Shown here: positions 10,540 through 22,777 of the stretch, piece by piece | Layout: each line of letters opens with the position of its first letter | How positions within the stretch are numbered: the first letter of the stretch is position 1 | NCBI GenBank assembly: GCA_038496445.1 | Contig: JALMLS010000546.1 | Coordinates: 1-47,041 of the forward strand | From: Trichosphaerium sp. ATCC 40318 | Lineage: Eukaryota; Discosea; Flabellinia; Trichosidae | Length of the DNA: 47,041 nt | Direction: 5' to 3' | Notes under the pieces: generated by a model | Told to the model about the DNA's origin: nothing | Databases searched by the model: none | Seen by the model: only the letters and a program-made list of their open reading frames with translations | Position numbers and translations under genes: made by a program

Positions 10540-12888
10540 TTAAAGACAAAGAACACGTGGATTCTGGAGCTCAAAGTACTCTTTCAAACCATCATAATCA
10601 CATGCTTCAGCAAACTTCAAAGCGTAGTTGTATTTAGGAACTTTATCCAAAACATTCCAGCAATTTAAAAACTTTTTGTAATCTTCCTGGTCATTAAATG
10701 CTTTCATATCCTTCCAATCAATCTTACTGTAATACATTTTAATACGATCAGAAACCTCACCACAGTCCAAGTATACCCATACATGAACAAGAGATATCAA
10801 GTCATGTGCATAAGTGTAAACAATTTCTTTACGTTCTGCTTGCATTTCAATGATATCTGTTGCAGCGAACATTATTTTTGTAGGCAACAGGTATGCATCG
10901 CTCTTTCCAGGCACGTATTTGATGGCAGAACCAAAGTCTGTTATATGTGCTTTTCCATCTATGGTCATAAGGCTATCCATATTAATGTCCCTAAAAACAA
11001 ATCAGAAAAAAAAAAGAAAACCCACAAAAAAGTTAAGTGTGTACCTGTGTACATAACCACATTCGTGGACTTTCTGTAATATCTCTAGGAATAATACCAT
11101 AGAAGGACAATTCTTTGCATTCTTTATAGGATGACATAGTGGTGATGTGATATGATACGGAAGGCCTTTCTTTGTAGTACCACTTTGAATCTACAAAATA
11201 AACAGTTAATAAAATGTTTTACACCTTTCACTGATAAAAACAACTACATCAAGTTTAGTATCTCACGTACCAACTGTGGTACACCTTCAATACCAGCTTT
11301 GTTGAGCGTTTCAAGAGCTTCACGCTCTATAGCAGCATCTTTCTTGCAGTAATCATTGAAAACTTTGACGATCACATGTTCTTTGAGTGTATGAAGGTAT
11401 TGTAAGTACACTCTAGAAGTTGAACCATGTCCAATGATATCAGAGGGTATAGTAGGTTCTCCTTCAATATCAAGTATTGGAACCTTCCAACCAAGCGTCT
11501 CAGGCTTATTGTTCAAGAAACTATTCAACAATATAGTTCCTTCATCAGTCCTTGTCAATATCGGATAATTTTTTGTAAAACTAACTTTGTGTTTTGCTTC
11601 TTTACCAAACCAGTAAAACTTCACAAATACAATCTCCTTCTTATTAGCAATAAAGCCAGATATAGAATCCCTGGTTCCTTGTGCAAGCATATACGCTGTC
11701 AGAGCGTTTCTAAAGAGAGAGAGTCAGAACGAGTCACTCGTTTTTAAGAAAAGTTCGTACATGTGTTGTCCCTTGGCTAAATCATCGATTTCACGTGCGT
11801 GAACGTGACCAATAGCTACTACTTGTAACATGGTAGGTTCACCTTGGATACTGTCAAGGTTTGGTGTAAGAACCAAGCAAGGTTTATGTTTAGAAGTGCT
11901 GTGAACATTGTTCTTGTATTTTTCGTTGTGGAGATTGAAAACCTTCATTCTACAATCACTCTTATTTGTTGCTTTATGAAGAAGATTATAAAACTCCTCA
12001 TAAAACGCATCATCCTCAGCCCTCTCATCAGCACGTTTATAGTCACCGTCCATAAATGTTGATTCCTCTGGCTTCGCTTTACCCACTTCTATCTGTCTGG
12101 CGCTATCAGGTTGCTTTCGCACTGAAAAAAAAAAGCGTCAGTAACAAAGAATGAAAAGGTTTTTTTTTGGAACAAAAAGCGTTTAACAGACGTAGTCACG
12201 TGTCGTGTAGTAGCGCTTTTATAATTCCACTAGCAACATGTAACGCGAAATTGATTGATTACGTACATTTTGAACCCTGTACTGTACAGATAAGATACTC
12301 TATTGTAAGGGCGGATTTCGCTGACGCTTTTGGTGTATAGCCAAGATTTACGATCTCCCGTTTGACTTGTAGCACTGTCATCTTTAATATGCGTTCTATA
12401 GTGAATACGTAAGGAGAGGACTGGCGAAAGGTCACGTTTTTTTGAATCAAATTGTGAACGAACAAAGTTTGGCGGGTTTTTAGGTTTTCCAAGTAAACAC
12501 GTACTGATTCGTTCATGGTTCGCTATACCCAATATTAACGCTTTAATATGCTTTGTGGAAATGAATAGAGCCTTCCCAAGCATTTTAAGAGCGTCTTCTG
12601 TGGCTACATTGGTGAGGTACGCAATCAAGTTCTTATAGTTTCTACCGCGAGTGTCGTCGCCTATTATGTCGAATTACGTTAGTTTAAGCGATTATTAAAA
12701 AATAAAAAAACGGCTTTTGATTGAAAAAAAGTTTCTTGTTTGGATACGCTTTTGGCGGCGTTATTACCTTCTTTTCTTCGTCTCTTACGTCTTCTAGACA
12801 TTCTCAAGTGCTTTTTGTCGCTTGAGGTGTTGTTGCAGTAGTTCGACAGATGAAATGATTTCAACTTAACGCCAATGCAACTTAACAT
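10540..12888 (-). CDS. protein-kinase-like protein with basic N-terminus
   Basis: Start at 12888 or at 12801 (MSRRRKRRRKE, basic and possibly nuclear). The kinase part begins with an N-lobe: glycine loop IGHGSTSRVY, lysine in HVIVKVF, glutamate in IEREALETL. Then come YVH-R-D-INMDSLM, with the HR/D joint formed across an intron at 10992-11043, and DFGSAIKY. The segment before the kinase (MLAQGTRDSISGFIANKK) resembles the kinase-associated N-segments of fungal FunK1 and Crinkler-type kinases; this is from memory. In the catalytic loop the usual Lys and the Mg-binding Asn are replaced (HRD-I-N-M-D-S), so activity is doubtful. In 12259-12650 the reading frame must switch, which needs a 25-nt intron near 12506-12530 or means damage. 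The stop is at 10540-10542. Confidence 0.7.
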
Positions 12889-13885
12889 GAAAAAGTTTTG
12901 CTTTTTAAATCAGCGAAGCTAGTTGAATTATTTATTAACTACAGAGTGCAAGGAAGTGCAATAAGTAGAGCGCAAATAAGATGGCAAAACATTGCCAATA
13001 CAGGTAGTTTGTTGAGTGCTTGGGTTTCAATCAACAACAATTCCGTACCAATCCTAAAAATAGGCTCACTCACACTCACAAACTTTGGGACGTGTATTCC
13101 TGTGTTGGATGTTTTGAGAAACCAAGTTAATTGCTAACACCAACCAACAACAGTGCCTCAATGCTATAATAGCCTGTGATAACTTATGCACTATAGATGA
13201 CACCTTGTGTTACTACGAATAATGCACACGTTTTAGTTTAACTCAACACTTTTATAGCAGACACAATGAGCTCTTCTTTAAGCGACAATATTACGGTAAT
13301 GAATAGTCCATATTGCAGGGAACGCGAACGGAAGGTACAGTTAACATTAGCCGAGTGTGCTACTAGCAAAACAAATCTCACTAAAATTACAGCGTGACGA
13401 TGGAACGCACAAAAAGAAATGAAAAGAGGTTAAAAACATGTTTCGAAGCAACATACACCTTGAATAAAAGGTAAACGTTTGTTTAATGACCTTATTCCTG
13501 CACTACCCTTCTTACTTCCATTGACATCTTCTTAATCTACCTTTACCACTTCTTGCACGTGTTTGATGTTCTGAAAATTAAAGTAAAGAAAATACAGATT
13601 TATTATGGAGATAAGTGTATCATAGTATGTGAATCAAGCACTATTGTGTTTATTAAGGACAAGTAATAAGTCTTCCATCTCCTTCAACTCAGCATCATTC
13701 CTAGAAGCATTGTAAGTGAAACCTCAAACAGTTTAGTATGCGAGTTCAACAAAACCGCGACAGGCAAGTGATGTAAGCCTCCAGCACTTGTACCACAGTC
13801 ACAAAAACACACCAAGTGCTAATTGATTAACACTAGGATGTAATTGTGGTTGATAAACGTGAAGGAAACAAAACATCACAAGAAC
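12889..13885. other. intergenic about 1 kb with a possible gene remnant
   Basis: A 79-codon plus-strand frame (12898-13137) has no family features. On the minus strand, 13634-13812 holds two protein-like pieces in different frames: CDCGTSAGGLHHLPVAVL and, ending TGA 13636-13634, ASRNDAELKEMEDLLLVL. This looks like a frameshifted remnant. Nothing else is supported. Confidence 0.35.
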
Positions 13886-15130
13886 CTACCTGCGGTTTTT
13901 TGGATTCAAAGAAGTACTTGTCAGTGACAAGTGTATGAGCAGAATTTTTTTGAAATGTTGTTGGTACCTGAGCGTATAAAGCCAGTATGTTGTGGCAGCA
14001 TCTTTTGTGTTTATCAATTGTCCATTAGAGAAAATCTCATTAAAAATAAAACGAAGAAAGTTGATTTTATAAGGAGACTCAAAACCAAACTCTCCAAGAG
14101 ACTTTAACATGCGTGTTATCCGTAAAAAGTTATGATTCCATTTAATGTTTAGCTCTCTATATCTTGAACTCCAGTTAGAGGGATTCCTCTCAATCTCACC
14201 AACAGTAGTTCCCTAGTTTTTTAGTGTTAGTTGTCTACTACAAAAAAAGAAGTATTTTAGCGTACAGCCTTAAACCGCATTCCAAAAAAATCAAGCATCA
14301 TTTGATATGACTTAAGTAACCTTTAGGTATAATAAATAAATATCAGTTGACGAAAAAAAAATGTAGTAACAATGTACCAACATATTTATGAGAAGTTGTT
14401 TTGGTTTTTGTTAAGTACCTATTTTTAGCTTCAGGATCAGCTTTGATTGCCTCAATTTCGTGTAATTGAAGTATATTTACGTGTTTATTACCCCCTAGTA
14501 TTTTTGTTACCGTTTACTGCTATTGAGAAGTAACACGTGATGAGAAAAAAAAGACTCAAAATAAAACACATTTCCAAATAGTAAAAACGAAAAACAAACC
14601 TTTTTCTCGCAACGGAAACAACCATTGTATGTATGAGTGGTGTTTCTCCAACAACTCATAGTTACCAAACCATTTAGTATGCATTACATCCACAGTTTCA
14701 CCCTTGATGGAGAGTAATTAACTCAAAAAAAGACGATTTGGCTTTTTTGGTTTTTCTTTCGACTTTAAATAGCGTACGTCTGGATGAGATTTTATCAATC
14801 CCTTATAGAACATTAAATTCGACGCTAGACCTAAGTTCGAGTTAAATAACAGCTTTTGCGAAAGTATTCGCTGAATGCGTTGTTGTAAAAGATCGTTTGT
14901 GCGTTGTTAGATTATACTAGAGCTCACTTTTGTCGTTATAGTCCTCTCCCGGGTAATTAGCTCTATATCGTGCCATATCTCTCTGTGCGCTATGTCCGTG
15001 CGTCAATAATCGTTTACAGAGAATTACAATACCGTTCTTTGTCTAGGTTCTGTGGAGGCTCCCAAGTTTGCCCTCCGGTGTCGTTTAATGACATTTGAAG
15101 CGCTAACGCCATTTGAGCGTCATAGTCCAT
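13886..15130 (-). CDS. OGFr-domain protein with N-terminal ubiquitin-interacting motif
   Basis: ATG at 15130-15128 opens an exon with a UIM-like helix (YDAQMALALQMSLND; the A-L-x-x-S-L core is present). Later exons give the hallmarks of the opioid growth factor receptor conserved region in order: YPGEDYND, NLMFYKGLIKSHPD, HSYIQWLFPLRE, LHEIEAIKADPEAK, SYQMMLDFFGMR, GEIERNPSNW, LRITRMLKSLGEFGFE and ATTYWLYTLR. The stop TAG (13888-13886) is reached in frame whether or not the last short intron is spliced. The animal protein is a peptide receptor, but this domain is widespread in microbes with unknown function. It is head-to-head with ArgRS. Confidence 0.88.
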
Positions 15131-15248
15131 GGCGTAACCGCGTTATAAGAATTTTACTGAAAAGTTGATATTGACAGACTTTCAGCAAAAAAAACGGCCA
15201 ATAAGAAATATCGCAGAAACTCTTTGATCTGACTTTCACAATTATAAA
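15131..15248. promoter_or_regulatory. 118-bp bidirectional promoter (OGFr-domain gene / ArgRS)
   Basis: Only 118 bp separate the two divergent start codons, so both genes must share control sequence. A CCAAT box lies at 15198-15202, reading towards ArgRS. No CACGTG is present here, unlike many other gaps in the window. Confidence 0.7.
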
Positions 15249-18200
15249 ATGGCAGAACAAAAAGCACCTACCATGGATAAAACATCTACTGTCGTTTATT
15301 TTTTAAACGTAATTGCTGAGAAGCTGAGCGCTATCGAAGATCCAAAGCTCACAAAGGAGCAAGTACTCTTGGTTATTGAGCTCGCTAAACGACAAAAAGA
15401 CTGCGATTTTATCGTAACTATGCCTAAAGTCCGACGATTTAAGCTTAAACCGGACGAAGTAGCTATCAAATGGGAGAAAGCGGTACGCATTACGCTACAA
15501 AATGTGTTTAAACATTCCTGGCGTTATTTTGAATTTTAATCTGTTTCAATGGCGTAAAGTAATAAATATGGTCGAAAACAGCGTTTTGTTATAATTTTAG
15601 AGGACACAAAGTAATTTCTTATTTTAATTTCTGCTTTAGTTCGTACCAGACGAGTTGGTGACAAAATGCTGGATCTCAAGCATCAAAGAAAAGAAAAATA
15701 CTCTTCAATATCTTTGTTTCACTGTACGTTCTCTAAAATTCTATTCTACGCTGTAATATTTATTCCTAACGCCTATCAAGGTAAACCAAACAGTTTTGAT
15801 TGAGCGAACTTTAAAACAAGTTTTCGCCATGAAAGACACATACGGTGGCTCCGACCTACTTTCAGGAAAGAAATACATTGTAGAATACAGGTACGCATAG
15901 TTATAACGTGTATAAAGCCGAACAAACGAATCAATTTGACAATGAAAAAACAAACCTCCTCGCTCCTTCCCTTGGCAGTAGAAACGCTTTATGGCACTAA
16001 ATAATGACACCAACAAACTTACTCATTGTTAGTTCTCCAAATATCGCCAAGCCGTTCCACGCTGGTCACTTGCGATCAACGATTATTGGTAACTTTCTCG
16101 CCAAACTATTTTCTACTCTTGGTGCTGATGTAACATCAATCAATTACCTCGGAGATTGGGGTAAACAATATGGTACGTACCTCGCGCATATTAATTGCTC
16201 CTCAGCAACGGAGTGATACTCGAAAAAGGACATTTCAACTTGTGTAGTCATGTGTTCACTACGCAGGCAGCCATTCTGTTTAAAAGTATTTATACATCAT
16301 TATACTCATTACGTTGTACTGTAGGTCTTCTTGCATTGGCTTGGAAGCAATATGGCGATGAAGAGAAGCTAAATGCTGATCCAATCATGCACTTGTTCGA
16401 TTTATACGTCCAAATCAACAAGGAAGCAAAGGAAGATGAAGAATCTCGCAAAAAAGCAATGAATGAGAAAATGGAAGCTGATAAAGAATACGCTGGTAAG
16501 TATGAGATTAACTCGGCGAGTGGCTACGGTTTGGAGACAATCAACGATGTTTTTTGTGTTTTTTTTTCAACGCTGTTTTCAAGCAACTAGCTTTGCTGTA
16601 TGGACTATAATGTTGATGTATATGTAGAAAAATTGAACGAATTGGCTAATGCTCAACCTCAAATGGAGTATGCTAAGAACGATAAGCAACGTGCTCAGAT
16701 TTTGTATACTACATACTGTGATCTTGAAAAGATTGAAACTGTACACGATAAGGCCCGAAAATACTTTAAAGGAATGGAAGATGGTACGTCAAAGTCAAAA
16801 AAATTAAAAAGGGTTCCAAGCATTTTCTCTTGATCCTCACTTACACGTCTACGCGCGTAGTGGTCAGAGAATTATTGATTTAGTTTTTGTTATTCAATTT
16901 TTTTTTGTTAAGTGAGTGGTCGCATTGTTAATGTTTGATTAGGTGAGGAAGAACCATTGAAACTATGGTCTATGTTCCGAAATATGTCAATCAAGGAATA
17001 CAAAAAAATTTACGAACGACTTGGTGTATCTTTTGATGTGTACGCTGGAGAGTCAGAAGTATCTGAAGGAATGAAAGTAGAGTTCAAGAAGATGGTTGAG
17101 AAAGGACTTCTTACTGATGATCGAGGTGCTAAGCTCATTGATCTTAAGGTACTTTTTTTTTCCCAGATTTTTATTTTTGAAGAATTGTTTGCTTATATTC
17201 CTCTTTAGAAGTACAAGCTTGGAAAGGTTATTGTACAAAAGAGTGATGGTGCTACTTTGTATATTACTCGAGATATCGCTACTGCCGTTTCTCGATACAA
17301 CGAGTACGTAAACAAAACCGCTTTGATGAACTTTATGTTAATTTTTAATTGGGTTTTTTTCTTCTTTAATTTTTTTTTTGTGACAAGGTGTCAAATTACT
17401 TTTGCCTGAAAAAATATAAAACTTGCTTTAAACAGAGCACACATATTATTATTTTTATGAGCGTAAAAATTACTTGTGTGTATAAGGAAGCAAGTGAATA
17501 TTCACACCTTTTTTTGTTTCACTAAGTTCAAACGAGTTTTTAAACAAATTTATCGTTACGCGTATCCAAAGATCTTTTTTTATTATTAATTATCTTATCT
17601 GTATTTGTATGATATATAACTAACGTGATTCATTATTCAGGTACAATTTTGATCGCATGTTCTACGTTGTTGCTGCCCCACAAGATTTGCACTTTAAGCA
17701 ATTATTCAAGACACTTGAACTTATGGGTTACGACTGGGCCAAAAGATGCAAACATGTAAACTTTGGTATGGTATTGGGCATGTCTACCCGGTAAGTAATA
17801 CTATCACATGTAAGAGGAGTATCTAAGTGTTCAAATTAGAAACGGAAATGTCGTGTTTTTGTCTGATATTATTGAAATGACAAAAAAAGCAATGATGGAA
17901 CGAATGTCGGATGATAAGATGGGTAAATTGAAGGAGGTCGAAAACCAAGATGAGACTTCTGATAATATTGCTCTCAGTGCTATATTTGTTCAAGACTTTA
18001 GTGCTAAGCGAATCAAGGACTACAAGGTATTCATTAAAACAAAAAAACTGAACGAAAAAAATAGATTCAAAGAAAACAACTTTTTACTTGATTTGAGAGA
18101 TAGTAACAACAAAAAACTATCAGTAGATACTATGAATGAGTTTACCATAGTATGCTTACAGGTTGTGGTATAGCCAAAACTACTCCCAAGGCCACCCGAC

Positions 18201-19254
18201 CTGAACTTTCAATTCTTGTTTTTTTTTTAATATTGTTGTTCACCTTTCTTGTACTCTACTTGCTTACGTATTTGTAATAGTTTGACAAAAAGCGAATGAC
18301 TGATTACCTCGGACACACTGGACCTTTCTTGCAGTACACTAATGCCCGATTAAGTTCAATGAAGGTACAAACAAAACCAAAACTTTCAAAAAAAAACCTT
18401 CCATTTCTCCTTCAAAAAAAAAAAGACTTTGACGTGAGGTGTTCAAATCATTCGGTTTTTTTTTTCACCCACCCCTTGAATGCACTGCTTCTTAAGCGAA
18501 GTATAACATAAGATTATTCTGTGGATAGAACTGTAACCCTTGAGTTCGCTTTTTTTTTCTTTCATCTCTTGTTTCTACAAACTTGACAAAGCTTTGGTTT
18601 TTTGAAGTCAAGTGTACTTACTATGTAGTCTTCACTAAGTAATCTAAGTTAACATGAACTTATTTTATTATTTAGGATAAAAATAACGTTGAAGCAACTG
18701 ATGATATCGATTACACTATTCTTAAAGAGCCTGTTGCATTTAACCTTGCTAAGAAGATTGCTGAATACCCAGACGTTTTATTGTTGTGCTCAAGTGATAA
18801 AAACTTGGAACCAAGCACACTTGTTACGTATTTGTTTGACTTGGCCCATTGCATTTCACGTGCGTTGCTCATCTACCTTAACAAAAAATTTACCAAAAAA
18901 AATTCCAAAAAACCAAAAAAAACTTTTTGACTTTGTATCTTGTTGTATCATTTGTTCATTTTGAAACCACTTGTTTTATTGAACCTGAAAGTACTTGATA
19001 CAAGTTGACAATTTTAATTACAAAAGTTCCCCATTTAACTAGTTGCTGAAGCAGTATTTTTTGTTTCTTCCAATTATTTTTTTTGTTCATTAGTTCTGTT
19101 CTTAAAATTTTCTTTAGTTGCCCACCAGCACCTCTACGTTAAAGGAACAGAAGAACCTGTAGCCAAAGCACGAACATTATTGTACTGGTCTGCTCTTACT
19201 ACCCTTCAAAATGCCATGAAGATCCTTGGTATGTCACCTGTGAACCGAATGTAA
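15249..19254 (+). CDS. arginyl-tRNA synthetase, cytosolic (class Ic)
   Basis: It charges tRNA-Arg with arginine. Thirteen exons join in consistent phase to about 645 residues: 15249-15482, 15640-15723, 15781-15890, 16033-16172, 16325-16495, 16628-16783, 16943-17148, 17209-17303, 17641-17790, 17840-18026, 18281-18364, 18676-18859, 19118-19254. The HIGH motif is HAGH in [17 protein letters not shown], with the conserved upstream Lys. The KMSKS region reads GMSTRNGNVVF, with Asn where yeast has Lys. The DALR anticodon domain follows ([10 protein letters not shown] ... [11 protein letters not shown]), and the end is the canonical SPVNRM-stop. AATAAA signals lie at 19307-19317. It is the closest thing to a housekeeping anchor in the window. 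Confidence 0.97.
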
Positions 19255-19306
19255 AAAAAAAACCCCAAAAAAAAAACTAAGAAGGCAATAATGGATCTTC
19301 TCTCAA

Positions 19307-19317
19307 AATAAAATAAA
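19307..19317 (+). terminator. overlapping poly(A) signals after ArgRS
   Basis: Two overlapping AATAAA hexamers, 53 bp past the ArgRS stop, are followed by a GT-rich stretch. Nothing else is seen in 19318-19678. Confidence 0.5.
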
Positions 19318-19678
19318 GGTTTTCAGTCGAATAAGGTGTATACACTATTGAACTATTTTATTGTAAGTGATTATAACAGGCATAGCATTAAACGCAATTT
19401 CAGGTCGACATACTATCTGTTACAAGAGCAGAACTTAAACTAAGACTTATTGATTTCTTTAACCGAAGTAACTGTTCACGAACTGGAAACTTACAATTAA
19501 AAGTAAATTGCGATTGAACTTTAGAACGGGAAAAAGAAATGGTATGATGCTCCACCCAATTTTGATAGGACCTGATGCTACCACAATATTGTATATGATC
19601 GTATAGTATTAAGCTATTGCTGTAAATACAACTTAAAATCCATCTAACAAGGCAAGAAATATTTCATGCCGTTCCTTA

Positions 19679-20871
19679 TTATCGGTACCATTTTTCACCA
19701 TGTTTTTTACCATCAACCCACATGCACTGGTACTTTAGTTGTCCATTATCATACCATCCCTTACTTTCACCATGCTTTCTATCATCAACAAACATGCTCT
19801 GGTACTTTAGTTGTCCATTATCATACCATCCCTTACTTTCGCCATGCTGTTTATCCTGAACCCACACACTGTGGTACTCAAGCTGACCATTATTGTACCA
19901 TCCCTTACGTTCACCATGGGTTTTACCATCAACCCACATGTAATAGCTCTCTAGTTGTCCATTTTCATGCCATGATTTATTTTCACCATGTTGTGTACCA
20001 TTAGCCACATCCATTGGTACTGTAGTTGTCCATTAAAATACCATCTTTTCTTTTCACCATGCTTTTTACCATCAACCCATATGCTGTGGTACTCTGTTTG
20101 TCCATTCGAATACCATCCCATAGACTTACCACACTGTCTACCATTAACCCACATGTGCTGGTAGTTTAGTTGCCCATTTTCATACCATCCTTTACTTTCA
20201 CTATGCTTTTTATCATCAACCCACACATTGTGGTACTCAAGCTGACCATTATCGTACCATCCCTTACTTTCACCATGCTTTTTACCATCAACCAAAAAGC
20301 TATGGTCGCTAAGTTGTCCATTATCATGCCATCTCTTACTTTCACCATGCTGTTTACCATCGACCCACATGCGCTGGTACTCTAGTTGCCCATTCGCATA
20401 CCATCCCTTACTTTCACCACGTTTTTTACCATCAACCCGCATGTACTGGTACTTTAGTTGCCCATTTTTATACCATTCTTTACTTTCACCATGTTGTGTA
20501 CCATGAACCCAAAAGCTACTGTCCTTAGGTTGTCCATTATCGTACCATCCCTTACTTTCACCATGCAGTTTACCATCAACTGATACATATTGTTTCTCAA
20601 GTTGTCCACTCTCATACCATTGTTTACATGTACCGCTCGTAAAATATTTATGAAGCCTTACCTTACCACTTTTATACCATTGTATCCATACTCCTTTCTT
20701 TTGTAATGCTTCGTCAAAATGTGTATTAGTCGCAGCTCTCTTTGATAGACTGTGGAATTTTGTGAATATTTCTTTGTTGAAAGTACAAATGTGAGTTTGA
20801 AGTTCACATGGAATATCCAGTAAACTCAAGGAACCCGAATTACTTTGTATTTTTTTATGCTTCGCAATAGA
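19679..20871 (-). pseudogene. F-box-like + MORN_2-repeat protein, copy 1, with a single-base frame break
   Basis: The main exon starts after a TTTTTTTACAG acceptor at 20871; the first exon was not found, and an internal ATG lies at 20829. The N-terminus LLDIPCELQTHICTF is F-box-like. About 13 units of 24 residues follow (WYDNGQLEYHNVWVDDKKH and similar). At about 20001-20004, inside one unit (QYQWMW / NGTQHGE), one base is missing. The frame then shifts, yet the next four units down to GEKWYR-stop remain perfect in the new frame. The break is therefore recent, a sequencing error, or tolerated by frameshifting. Predicted role: SCF ubiquitin-ligase adaptor with a repeat-based binding face. It resembles copy 2 throughout. 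Confidence 0.85.
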
Positions 20872-21696
20872 CTGTAAAAAAACCTAATGTCAGCTAAAAC
20901 ACAAGGAGAATAAAAGAAGCTTTTGGCAATCTTACGGGCAAAAAAAAAAAAGTTGTCTTTCGGGTGGCACCATTTTCTCCGTTTTTCTTTAAAAATATGT
21001 AAACGTGTTTGTATTGGTTATGGTGTAATATAAGGCTATAAACAAGTGCGTTTAGAACCTGTACAATGAGGATATAAATAATTTACGAGTTTGCAGCGAA
21101 ATACTGACGGTTTACACGTGACTCACAAAAAATTTATAACCTCGCAAAGTGCTTGTTGCGCAGGAAAAGAAGTGAATATCGCTCTACAAAAGAGCCATGT
21201 TCGCTACAGCGCTCATCGTTTACACAAAATACGAGTAGTTTGATTCAATAAGCTTAAAAACGAGTTCGTAATAAAAGAAGTGAAGAGCAGGCTCTGTTTT
21301 CATTTTAATTCCTAATCACGTTAAAATATAACTGTACGTACCATAAGAATACTACTTATCCACTTATAAGTTTAAGCCTATCTACTGTCTGTTAAATAGT
21401 TCTTTACAGCCTGGAAATGAAAGTCCAGTCAGTTCTTTTCCCGGGACTGAAGAAATAAAAACACAAACAGCCAGAAAAATTCAAAAACCTGAAAGAAACA
21501 AATCATCCAACCGGTGCGAAGTTTGTTCTATGTTAAAGTGTTCTTAAATTATAAAGCTTACATACAGACCTGTTTAGAGCGATTAGCGCACAAATAGAAG
21601 AAAAAGACTTTTTTTTTTTCTCCCTGGAGTCACGTGCTTCTAGAAGGTTCTACCAGAAATAGCTTAAAATTTTTTGTTACTGACTTTATAACTTAG
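20872..21696. other. intergenic, promoter region only
   Basis: This is a divergent gap of about 0.8 kb between F-box/MORN_2 copy 1 and the Ran-like gene. CACGTG occurs at about 21116 and 21631, and poly(A/T) runs are present. No gene is seen, apart from the unlocated first exon of copy 1. Confidence 0.45.
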
Positions 21697-22557
21697 ATGG
21701 CAACAACACCAGCGTTTTCCTCTGTTCCTGTACAACATACACAAGTATATAATCATATGTGACTTTGATTTTGTAACCTAGGCCAATATTCCGCAATTTA
21801 AGGTTATTCTTTGTGGCTTTGGAGGTACAGGAAAGACTACTCTTGCGAACAAGCTTCCTGGATGTGATTTTGAAAGAAGATATCATCCTACAATAGATGT
21901 TGAAGTACACCCTTTGGCTTGGTATACTTCACGCGGATTAGTTGTCTTCAATGTATGGGATGCAGTGAGGACACATAGTCAATACAGGGATATATTCTTG
22001 TACGTTCATAGTCTTCTTGTGAGACTAGTGTAATAATTTTCTTGTTTAGTTTTGATGCAGCTGCTGCTCTTATTATGTTTGATGTAACTTCAAGATTAAC
22101 ATACAAGCATGTATATAATTGTTATATGGATATAACAAGAGCTTGTGGTAAGATACCAATAGTCATGACGGGAAACAAAGTTGATGTCAAAGAAAGACAA
22201 GTATGTTTTAGTTTCAGGGGTTTTTTACAATAGTATTTTGAGCTGTCCTTTAGGTTAAACCACATCATATAACTTTCCACAAAAGCAAAGACGTACAGTA
22301 TTACCCAATATCAGTAAAAGCAAACTACAATATTGAGAAACCGTTCATACACATACTTCAACAATTGTCTGGGTAAAAAAACTTTTTGATTTATTTGAAG
22401 CTTCTTGTCTAACTCGTGATGTAGAGATCATAACATTGAATTAGTTACAGGCATGGCAATCAGCCCTCCTGATATTATTTTAACAGAAGAACAAATAAAT
22501 AAGTTTGACATTGAGCATGGACGTGGTTCTAAAGCATTTCCAGAAGAGGACGCCTGA
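21697..22557 (+). CDS. divergent Ran-like small GTPase
   Basis: Five exons (21697-21744, 21782-21999, 22050-22200, 22254-22372, 22425-22557) give 222 residues. The Ran fold is plain: P-loop GFGGTGKTT, switch [11 protein letters not shown], then [31 protein letters not shown] and [16 protein letters not shown]. But the switch II motif, WDTAGQ in Ran, reads [10 protein letters not shown] here, so the invariant Gly and the catalytic Gln are gone. The SAK motif is SVK, and the acidic Ran tail is replaced by a short [13 protein letters not shown] end. Hydrolysis should be impaired; a constitutively loaded or regulatory Ran paralogue is inferred. AATAAA lies at 22618-22623. Confidence 0.92.
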
Positions 22558-22777
22558 TCTCGATTTATATAGCATACTTTTTTATATCCATGTTATCAAT
22601 CATAGCTGTAGACAAGAAATAAAACATTGAAATCATTTCAGAATTTTTACATAGTGGGCTATTACTCAGTTCTAATTACATTTCAAAGTATTTGCTGACT
22701 TGCCAGAAGTAACTTGATGTTCGCCTAATACTAAAAGCTACATGTATTTGAGCCAAATCCTTTTGTACGTTTTTTCT

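Noticed and set aside
12898-13137. 79-codon plus-strand frame as a gene
   Set aside because: No motif, no leader, no splice support, and it abuts the kinase-gene promoter.
14810-14890. tRNA-like TTCGAGTT segment
   Set aside because: No cloverleaf could be paired; it lies in an intron of the OGFr-domain gene.
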